A stretch of DNA of 64,000 nucleotides, taken from Limnanthes douglasii subsp. nivea. Lineage: Eukaryota > Streptophyta > Magnoliopsida > Brassicales > Limnanthaceae. Below the pieces are notes generated by a model that worked only from the letters and a program-made list of their open reading frames with translations, was not told the DNA's origin and did no database searches. Positions within the stretch are counted from its first letter, which is position 1; every line of letters begins with the position of its first letter. The stretch is from NCBI GenBank assembly GCA_036936605.1, contig JAUPFV010000002.1, positions 161,750,813-161,814,812 on the forward strand, given 5' to 3'. A program made the translations under genes and the position numbers. This document shows positions 56,990-64,000 of this stretch, in pieces.

Positions 56990-59124
56990 ATATTCTCCTC
57001 AATCTCTTCCTTGATGATCCCGATAACATCGTGATTAGATTTTGGGTCACCGAAGCGCGAGGTCGGGGAAAGGGCGCTTCCGGTTTGGAAGCAAGTTTGC
57101 GTTTTCAGCGGAACGGTTTGGTCGGGGAAAGGGCACTTCCGGTTTGGAAGCAAGTTTGCGTTTCCCCTCATCGGTCCTCCCCTGGAGACGGTTAATGATT
57201 CAAAAAATTCACAAAAACCACGGATGCTACCGACACCTTCCTTTGCCCCCTCCTCAATGACCCCGATGATATTGCGGTTGGCTTCGGGATCAAGGTACTC
57301 AATTGTCACGTCGAAGTGGTCAGTCACCTCTGAAATGGCCATGGTCGTTTCTGGTTTTGGTACGATCACCACCTCCTTCGAGGTCGTGCCTTCCTGTGCC
57401 TTTTTTACATACTCCAACAAGTTCCCGTGCTCTATGAGCATCTGTATCTCCTTCTTCAAGGCTATGCAATCCTTCGTGTCATGCCCGATGTCTTCGTGGT
57501 AGCGGCAATAGCGGTTAATCCTTTGTTCCCGGGGCGTCGGGATGGGGAAAGGCCTTCGCTACATTCCGCTCCTCTTGGTTTTTTCGTAGATCGATGACAC
57601 GCATTCCGTAAGGTCTGTGAAATAGGCAGGTCGCGTCCACTTGTTGGACATGGGTCGAGAGATCGCCGGTCTTGTTTGCCTTGGTTTCAGACCGGTCGGG
57701 GTCGGAGGTTTGGTTAACACTGGTGTGCTCGGGTGTATCGCGCTAACTGGTTGGGCCGACCTGGCGTAATCTGATCGGGAAACCTGCTTTATTACGACCG
57801 ACGCTTGGGCGCTCTGTTGAATCTGTGCTGCCAGTTCAGACGCTTCTGTTTCTTCAATCAATATTTGCTTCTCTATCTGTGCCAGCAATGCGGAAAAAGT
57901 GAACGCTTGCTTCTTGGTCACAGCTTGCTTCATCGGTCCTGGGAGCAAGCCTAAACGAAACGCCGTTAAAGCCACATTCTCTTCACAATGGTCCAGGTCG
58001 GTTTTTGCGTCAATGAACCGCCTAGTATAGTCTCTGAGGCTCTCCCCCAGCTTCTGTCGACAATTCATGATAGTATCTCCGTTGGCACATAAACTCTTAC
58101 TTCCGACGAAGTGTTGCCTGAACATCGTCCAGAAAGTCCCGAAGTTCCGAATGCACCCCTGCGGCAAGTGGTTGTACCACTTTGAGGCTCTGTCTTTGAA
58201 AGTCATAGAAAATGCTCTGCACAGGAGCTTGTCATCATTGTCGAAGCTTAACATGAAATTTTTGAAAGCCTCCAAATGGTTATCCGGGTCCTTTTTTCTG
58301 TCGTATTTTTCTAACTTAGAAATGTCAAATCTCCTCGGGAGCTGTCCCGCCAATATTTCATCGGATAATGGAGAGGCCCTCCAGTTGACTCCGAGCTCAC
58401 ATGCTCCTCCCCCAAGACCCTCGGTCCTAACTCCATAAAGCCCCTCGACCCCTGGGCTGATGAATTGGCTACTGGTTCTGTAACCATGGTTCTGGCTATT
58501 CGATGGTTGCCACAGAATCGTTGGCAATACTTCCCGTTCTCCGCGGTTGGCGGTATGCATTTCCTCTTTCTCAAAAGATACCGGGGTCGGCTTATCGGCG
58601 CCGCCCTTCTTATACTGCAGAGGGTCGGCCCTGGACCCTCGAAGGCGTCGGGATCGATTCTTCTACGCTCGCTGAACCCTTTCCCGCCGTAGATATTCTT
58701 TGCCCGACGAATCGTCTGAGGGGTAGTCCGACGTCATGGCCCGATGGTTCTCGAGGTTCCGACGAGTCCTAGCATCTTCTTCGTCATCGGGGAGAGGATC
58801 CCTGTAGTACCTAACAGGTCGGGCCTCTATTCGCGGATCGTTGCCATGGCCAGCTGCCCCCCGGTCCTCCAGGAGGGGCTCTTTGCCCTTCCCTTCCCAG
58901 GCTCTTTTCTCGCCCAACGCCCGCTCCCTTTCTTCTTCCAACCGAGAAATGTCCTCAAGGAGCTGCTTTCGGGTCATTATCAGAGTTGACCGCTTGTCCC
59001 GTCCGCCGTGCCATTCTCGGGCGGGGACTACCGTGCCTCCCGAACCTGAGACGGCTCGGACGAATTCTCTACCGTCCCTCTCTATCGCCGCATCGTTGTT
59101 CATCCCGAAAAATGTGATTTTCAA
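56990..59124 (-). pseudogene. Element D gag, two in-frame UAG codons and a duplicated linker
   Basis: One frame runs from 59124 through 56990 with only UAG at 58665-58663 and 57561-57559. The N-terminal part has a charged coiled coil (TRKQLLEDISRLEEERERAL). The core has KYDRKKDPDNHLEAF, KWYNHLPQGCIRNFGTFW, HFVGSKSL, AFRLGLLPGPM, then RPAYFTDL. The zinc-knuckle-like CRYHEDIGHDTKDC follows. The linker holds two copies of the CFFESL-type block (CEFFESLTVSRGG and CNLFESLTIFGG), which other elements have only once. Confidence 0.9.
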
Positions 59125-59153
59125 CGGACAAAAGATTCCTTTTTGGTATCACT

Positions 59154-59172
59154 GTTCCCACAGACGGCGCCA
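59154..59172 (-). other. Element D primer binding site
   Basis: TGGCGCCGTCTGTGGGAAC on the minus strand, one base from the LTR. It differs from the TGGCGAC sites of A, C, E and H, so another tRNA is used; which one I cannot say. Confidence 0.82.
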
Positions 59173-59173
59173 A

Positions 59174-59504
59174 TGATGAGTCGATAATTGTTTGGGGAAT
59201 ATATTTAGGATCTTTGTGCTAGATGTGACTAGAGAGAGAAAGTGTAGAGAGATAAAGGAATATTCAGAGAAAATATTATTCAATGCCCTTTTTAAGGCAA
59301 GTGGGTCACCCTTTTATACTAAAATAAGGAGGACCCATTTAAGCTCTTAGTGGGCCGTTCATCACATATTAATGAGGCCCCTCTACTATCTTTATCTTTA
59401 TACATTGGTCCCTGATTGACTCTGAATACTCTTTAACTACATCAAATATTTATTTATTGTGTTTTTACCCCTCTAATTGAGATCGGCGAATTCCGCCCTC
59501 ATCA
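59174..59504 (-). repeat. Element D 5' LTR (331 bp)
   Basis: Partner of 48740-49070 with three substitutions. A TATAAAAG-type box lies on the minus strand in the middle. Confidence 0.96.
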
Positions 59505-59509
59505 GCTAC
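59505..59509. repeat. Target-site duplication of element D, right (GCTAC)
   Basis: Identical to 48735-48739. Copia G gag resumes here. Confidence 0.93.
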
Positions 59510-60290
59510 AATGGTCTATTAGTTAAAGAGAGAAATATGTCTTCTTACTCCACGAATCCTGAGCGTAATGGATTTTTTAAGCTTAAAAGACTATGGGATA
59601 AAAGAAATGCATTGAGACCATTTTTAATATGTAAATGTCAAAACAATTGTGATTGTAGTGTTTACTTAGAGCTAACGAAAAGAGAGGAATAAGTTATGTT
59701 AATGCAGTTTATTCTTGGGCTTAATAGAAGCCTTAAAGAACTTAAATATTAAATTCTCTTGATGGATCCCATGCCTTTCATCAACATAGCATATGCTCTT
59801 GTTCTTTCGATTGAAAAATACTAGTTGGAATGATTTGAGTGAAGAAAATGCTAATGAAACTTCAGCCATGATGGTGAGAATGATTTCAAGTTGATAGAAA
59901 AAGAAATCTTGATAAGGGAAAGAAAGAATACTTGAGATGTACTTCCCGTCTTCAAATGGGACACATTAAAGAAAATTGTTTTAAACTAAAAGGTTATCGT
60001 GAATGGTGGGAAAAGAAGAAATAGAATAATAAAATTGGCTCAAACAATTCCAGTGGCTCAAACAATGCCACTGTTTATTATACTGTAAGCCCTCTAGATG
60101 ATGGTCAAGAAGACATATATAATATGCAAGAATAAATGCATACGATTATGAAAGTTCAACAAGACTTGTGAAAAATTCTTGCAAATGGTAAGAAATCATA
60201 AGATCATAAAAAAATGCAAGTGTTAATCTGGCTTTTCATCCAATAATGATAAAATTAGTAGTAAAAATGAAGTTTCTGGATCATAAACAC
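59510..60290 (+). pseudogene. Element G gag, second part, with zinc knuckle and protease start
   Basis: NGLLVKERNMSSYS, FFKLKRLWDKRNALRP, then across a stop QFILGLNRSLKELK and LLMDPMPFINIAYALVL, the usual copia gag pattern. Near 59940 a knuckle MGHIKENCFKLKGYREWW is seen with its first Cys pair decayed. About 60280-60330 reads NTEASSHMWC, corresponding to the copia protease DTGASSHM motif with a changed active site. Confidence 0.82.
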
Positions 60291-60907
60291 AGAAGCGTCC
60301 AGTCATATGTGGTGTGATCCTTATATTTTTTCAAAGATTTCTCCATTGCAAAAACCTTCTTCCATCACTTTGCCTGATGTCTAAATTAAAACTGTTTTAT
60401 TTAAAGGGCCAGTCATAGTGCATGATAAGCTAGTTTTACATTATTATTTGTATGTCCCATATTTCAAGTTCAATTTACTATTTGTAACAAGTGTGTGACT
60501 ACTTCATGTACTTCTTGTAAGTTCTTAAGTGATCACTGATTTCTTCAGGACAAACACTTTCAACAAGTTCTTGGGTTCGGAAAGCAGTACAAAAGGCTAT
60601 ACCTTATCAAAAACCTTTTTTTATAATCAAAGTTGCATTAAATCTCATTGTTCTAAATTTTATTTTTATGATCCTAGAGATCATAATGTAGCTTTTGTAA
60701 TAAAGCCAAACATTGGGCATCTAAGACTTCGACATTGTTCCAATAAAGTTGTGAAGGTTTTAAATGTAATGAATTATGTTGGTGATAATACAGTTTGTGA
60801 CATTTTTCCTCTAGCCAAACAACAAAGAACCACCTTTCCTTCAAGTGCTTCTACCAATTTTAGAGCTTTTGAATTGATACATTTAGACTTATGGGGACCC
60901 TATAGGG
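60291..60907 (+). pseudogene. Element G pre-integrase region, truncated by H
   Basis: The frame from 60529 has HLRLRHCSNKVVKVLNVMN (copia gag-pre-integrase, HKRLGH-like), CDIFPLAKQQRTTFPSS (zinc-binding His-Cys end) and FELIHLDLWGPYR. That last motif carries the first integrase Asp. Element H begins right after it, so the rest of pol is missing here. Confidence 0.85.
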
Positions 60908-61313
60908 TGATAAGGATATAAAATATTGAAGGTTTGAATGTAATGAATTAAATTCTTATATGATCAATTGTAAAGATGTAAGATAAGGTTTAGACTGTTT
61001 GTAAAGAAGTGGGAATAAAGTGCAATTAGCCCATTTGTGCAATTAATTCTGTTACACTAAGTCTGAACACCTATAAATAAAGGTTGAGGCTATTAATACA
61101 AGGATCGATATTTTCTTAAGTTGAGGCTATTAATACAAAGATCAAAACTTCCTTAAGCTGAGGCTGTTAATACAATGATCGATACTTTCTTAAGCTGAGG
61201 TTGTTGATACAATGATCGATACTTTCGTAAGCTGAGACTACTTTCTACTTTCATTTTCTCTCTCTGAAATCAATCTCTCTCTTTTATTTTAAGAAGTAGA
61301 TTAAATCTTAACA
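60908..61313 (+). repeat. Element H 5' LTR (~406 bp)
   Basis: Starts TGATAAGG like element E and ends CTTAACA, three bases before the PBS. It carries a CTATAAATAAAGG box at about 61071 and the 37-bp repeats downstream of it. The partner LTR is outside the window. Confidence 0.75.
61083..61236. repeat. 37-bp tandem repeat, 4 units, in element H LTR
   Basis: G(T/C)TGAGGCTATTAATACAA units start at 61083, 61120, 61157, 61194 and 61231 (last partial), exactly 37 bp apart. They lie just downstream of the TATA-like box, probably in the R/U5 region. Confidence 0.92.
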
Positions 61314-61316
61314 AAT

Positions 61317-61334
61317 TGACGATCATAGTGGGAG
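61317..61334 (+). other. Element H primer binding site, mutated
   Basis: TGACGATCATAGTGGGAG aligns with TGGCGACCACAGTGGGAG of A and C with three changes. Confidence 0.65.
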
Positions 61335-61419
61335 TTTTCAATCGATCAGTACCTTGATTTCGAAATATAAACCAGATAAATTGAATTTCTGATCAATTAC
61401 AGTTGTTTTTTTATTGATA

Positions 61420-63010
61420 ATGGAGCTAGGGAATGAGAATGATCCTTTGGTTTGAAAGGAAATCAAAACGTTGAGATCTGATTTGTGAAGAGAGGAAAAA
61501 GATCATGAAATTTCAGTTCAACAAACTCATTCAGACATTGAAGCTCGAATGAATTAGCTATTGGATAAAATCACAATTCCAAATAAGAAGTATGTTCAAA
61601 GAGAGTAAAATATTCAATCAGGTAGGTTGAAATCTGAGGTGCGACAAATGGATGAGAATAACGATTTGGACAATCAATCTGATCGATCTTATATAACTCA
61701 CCAGATTTTAAGTGACTGGAGGAAACACATTTTGAATGTGATAAAAAGCATTGTAATTCACGAAAATAGAAAAAAACAAGCATAAGTATGTTACATCAAG
61801 TGATGATGAGTTTGACAGTTCGAAAAAGGAACAAAAGAGGTAACGGGGATATTCAAAGGAAGAAAAATATCGGCCTCGAAAATTACGTTAAGAATATAGA
61901 TCAAGAAGAGACAACGTGCCTCGTTGTTTGAAGGAAACATAATGGTTTGAAAGAAATACATCAAATCAGTAGACAAGTTTAGATGATCAAAATTTGTACA
62001 TTGTCATGGGAACATGAGGATATGACTAATACGTGCAAAGAGTTGACTGTAGAAATTCTCCTCTCACAACTGAGATTAGGTCTATTACTCTTCCGAAGTG
62101 GTTCGATATTTCTAAGGTCGATAAAATTGGTGGGATGCAAGATCCCGATGATCACATCGAACAATTCAATAACTATGTGATGAACTTCGAAGATGATGAT
62201 AAGTTGGTATGCATAGCCTTTTCACATACATTTAAGGACACAACTTTGAAATGGTACAATAGGATTCCGAGGGTATCTATTTTTAATTTCAGAGATTTCG
62301 ATACAACGTTTCGACGATAATTTGTGAGAAGTAAAGAAATACGAGAAAATGGTGACACTATCATACAGTGTAAGCAGGATGTGTGAGTGAAGCTGAAGGG
62401 CTATACAAAGAGTTTTGTGTTAACAAAACACAGAATTAGATAATTGTGGAGAGTTGATAGCCATCACTGCAATTTGAGAAGGTTTATTACCAGGTGATTT
62501 AGCAAATAAAACAACAAAGAAGAAAACTTTAACTTTTGGAGCGTTGTGGCTCCAGTCGAGGATTAAATTAAAGTAGAGGAATCAAGTAAAGTTCGAGGGA
62601 TGGTTGGACCTAGTCAAAAGAACTCAAGGCAGGTGCCAAGTAATCAAAGACATTTTTTGAATTTAACTCAACCATCTTGTCCAAGAAATAACAATAGTTT
62701 TCGTCCTCGAGCTGGAAGGTACCCAATTCAAGCTACAAAGCATTAATTTCAAAGACCAAGGCCAAATAAGTGGATAAGGCCAAAATATCATGCTGATTTA
62801 ACTAAGAATGTTGTTGCGATTTATGAAAAGGCTAAAGGATACGTCAGCTTTAAAAAACCAGCTCCGATAAATAGACCAAGAGAAGAACGCAATAACAGAT
62901 TCTGTAAGTATCATAATGATATATGACATGATACTACAGATTGTATAGTTTTGAAAAAGGAAATACAGATTTTAATAGAAAATGGAAAATTAGCTGTTTT
63001 TATCAAAGGG
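61420..63010 (+). pseudogene. Element H gag, degenerate
   Basis: ATG 61420 (an MELGNEND start), N-terminal part stop-rich. The core at 62033-62320 is open: PKWFDISKVDKIGGMQDPDD, HIEQFNNYVMNFEDDDKLVC, KWYNRIPRVSIFNFRDFD, then FVRSKEIRENGDTII. Zinc-knuckle-like CKYHND and TTDC near 62905-62945. It resembles E. Confidence 0.82.
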
Positions 63011-63189
63011 TAGAGGAGTGGATCAAATGCATCAAGTGCATCAACTTTGCAAGCAGTGAAATCCAAATTCAAAGGAAGAAAATCTGATGATTTTAGACTC
63101 TAAGTTCCATGAGTTTGACGCAACTTTAAAATATTTCGACACAGATCTGGATCGGTTAATTTTGTTTGTTGTGGATGAATCGGTAGAGC

Positions 63190-63869
63190 AAGGATGAATT
63201 TGAAGCATATGTGAGTATTTTGAGTCCTTTGAATTTTTTTGGGGATATTCAATGACTGGTAATACTAATAACTCCAGGAAAAGATATGTGGTAAGTTTAA
63301 CTACTCAAATGGAAGGGAGGATGTCTATTCATTTGTATGGAAATAAATATATTCCTCTTATTATTTTTAATGAAGACGATTTGAAAGGCATTTTAGGTCC
63401 TTTTGAAGATGCAGTGGTTCTTGCAGTAGAAATAATTGGGATTGAAATCCGACGTGTTTTAATAGATACTGGAAGTTCTGCGAATGTTTTGTTCAAGTCA
63501 ACATATGATAAGATGCATAATCCACCTCAGATTTGTCAATCTGACTGTACTATAATTGAATTTACAAGTGTAACTGCTCATGTAATTGGATAAATCGAGG
63601 ATGAAGTGTGTTTGGGAAAAGGGCCTTTGAAAAAGAAAGTTCAAGTTTTATTCATGGTGGTGGATTGTTCGACCAGCTATAATGCTATTTTTGGAAGATC
63701 TTGGCTTTCGAGAATGTGTGAAGTTGTTTCCACCATTCATCAGTGCTTGAAATATGTCAATGAAGATTGTGTTGGGGTGGTGCGAAGTGATCAAAAGGTA
63801 GCCAGAGAATGTTATGCAACAACTCTTCGTATCCAAAGTCCTAACAGTGAAGATCAAATGGCTGAATAA
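63190..63869 (+). pseudogene. Element H protease, ends in UAA with readthrough-like context
   Basis: CEYFESFEFF, SRKRYVVSLTTQMEGRM, FNEDDLKGILGPFEDAVVLAV, active site RRVLIDTGSSANVLF, then a TAA at 63591-63593 and LGKGPLKKKVQVLFMVVDC, NAIFGRSWLSRMCEVV, HQCLKYVNEDCVGVV, ARECYATTLR. The terminal UAA (63867-63869) is followed by CAA-UCA and the frame stays open to the window end. Confidence 0.85.
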
Positions 63870-64000
63870 CAATCAGGAGGGTTGACCTCGAAAGAAGAAG
63901 GAATTGATGATCTGAGGGAAACCACGAGTTCTCTAATAGTAAGTAAAGGCATAGAAGAGTATTCTTTTCCCAATGGAAATATTCTTCAAATAGGGACATT
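63870..64000 (+). pseudogene. Element H start of RT polyprotein, runs off the window
   Basis: In frame with the protease: QSGGLTSKEEGIDDLRETTS and SLIVSKGIEEYSFPNGNILQ, matching QLRGV...DDPREAPSLLTTDEECELHYF of element D, which leads into RT. No RT catalytic motif is reached. Confidence 0.7.

Larger units (their letters stand above)
48740..59504 (-). mobile_element. Element D: complete, young minus-strand Ty3/gypsy Tat-lineage retrotransposon
   Basis: 10,765 bp with 331-bp LTRs that differ at 3 positions (about 0.9%), and GCTAC duplications. Order on the minus strand: 5' LTR, PBS, gag, protease, RT, dual RNase H, integrase, 90-bp repeats, then the antisense ORF on the plus strand, polypurine tract and 3' LTR. 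It is markedly GC-richer than its neighbours. Despite its youth it carries stops and frameshifts in gag, RT, integrase and aORF, several of them in homopolymers. It is a different family from A/C (different PBS and LTR). Confidence 0.96.
48078..60907 (+). mobile_element. Element G: plus-strand Ty1/copia retrotransposon, interrupted by D and cut by H
   Basis: 5' LTR, PBS and the start of gag lie left of element D. The rest of gag, protease and the gag-pre-integrase region lie right of it, up to the H insertion at 60907. Removing D and one GCTAC copy rejoins a gag reading at RYDCY/NGLLVKER-type sequence. The 3' part is beyond H or the window. Several stops; not active. Confidence 0.85.
60908..64000 (+). 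mobile_element. Element H: plus-strand Ty3/gypsy Tat-type retrotransposon, 5' part only
   Basis: LTR, PBS, gag and protease are in the window and the RT begins at the right edge. It is closest to element E in gag and protease. It has many stops in gag but a clean protease-stop-RT junction. The target duplication cannot be tested (candidate TAGGG at 60903-60907). Confidence 0.85.

Noticed and set aside
57559..58665. Two UAG codons in element D gag as further readthrough sites
   Set aside because: They are not at conserved positions in A, C, E or H; the UAG at 57559 lies next to sequence that is continuous in the family, so simple nonsense mutation fits better.

Overview
The window is a block of nested transposable elements from a plant nuclear genome. 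I found no host gene, tRNA or rRNA in it. The evidence for a flowering plant is the Tat-lineage Ty3/gypsy retrotransposons (two RNase H domains in pol and an extra gene on the opposite strand), the Ty1/copia remnants and a Mutator-like foldback element. I cannot name the species.

Layout, left to right. Element B (1-20508, minus, old gypsy) is interrupted by element A (2854-13244, plus gypsy, TSD ATATC). A remnant of a minus-strand copia, element F, lies at 20509-21437 and resumes at 33168-34012. It is split by element E (21438-33167, plus gypsy, 5' LTR truncated), whose leader carries a 1754-bp MULE (21768-23521, 9-bp TSD). Element C (34013-44307, minus gypsy, TSD AATAT) interrupts the right part of F. 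An AT-rich gene-free stretch (44313-48077) follows; it holds a decayed antisense-ORF remnant and a ~160-bp tandem repeat. A plus-strand copia, element G (48078-60907), is split by element D (48740-59504, minus gypsy, TSD GCTAC, LTRs differing at only 3 of 331 sites). G is finally cut by element H (60908 to the window end, plus gypsy).

All the gypsy elements whose 3' half is visible (A, B, C, D, E) share one plan: gag-protease, reverse transcriptase, RNase H, a second archaeal-type RNase H, integrase, a short variable spacer, and then a convergent gene (aORF) on the opposite strand that ends near the 3' LTR. In all five, the aORF has a TATA box 70-320 bp upstream and a short intron (76-95 nt) at the same codon position and in phase 1. 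The intron is readable only on the strand opposite to the retrotransposon genomic RNA, so it survives retrotransposition. The spacer between integrase and aORF carries different tandem repeats or hairpins in each family.

Protease and RT are separated by one stop codon at the same aligned place in A, C, D and H, always followed by CAA or CAG. In D (UAG-CAA-UUA) and H (UAA-CAA-UCA) this fits the tobamovirus-type readthrough context CAR-YYA, and the frame stays open behind it. The spliced antisense gene and the possible readthrough switch are the two most interesting systems here. Every polyprotein in the window is damaged. A and D look too young by LTR divergence for the damage they carry, which suggests copying of already defective templates in trans.
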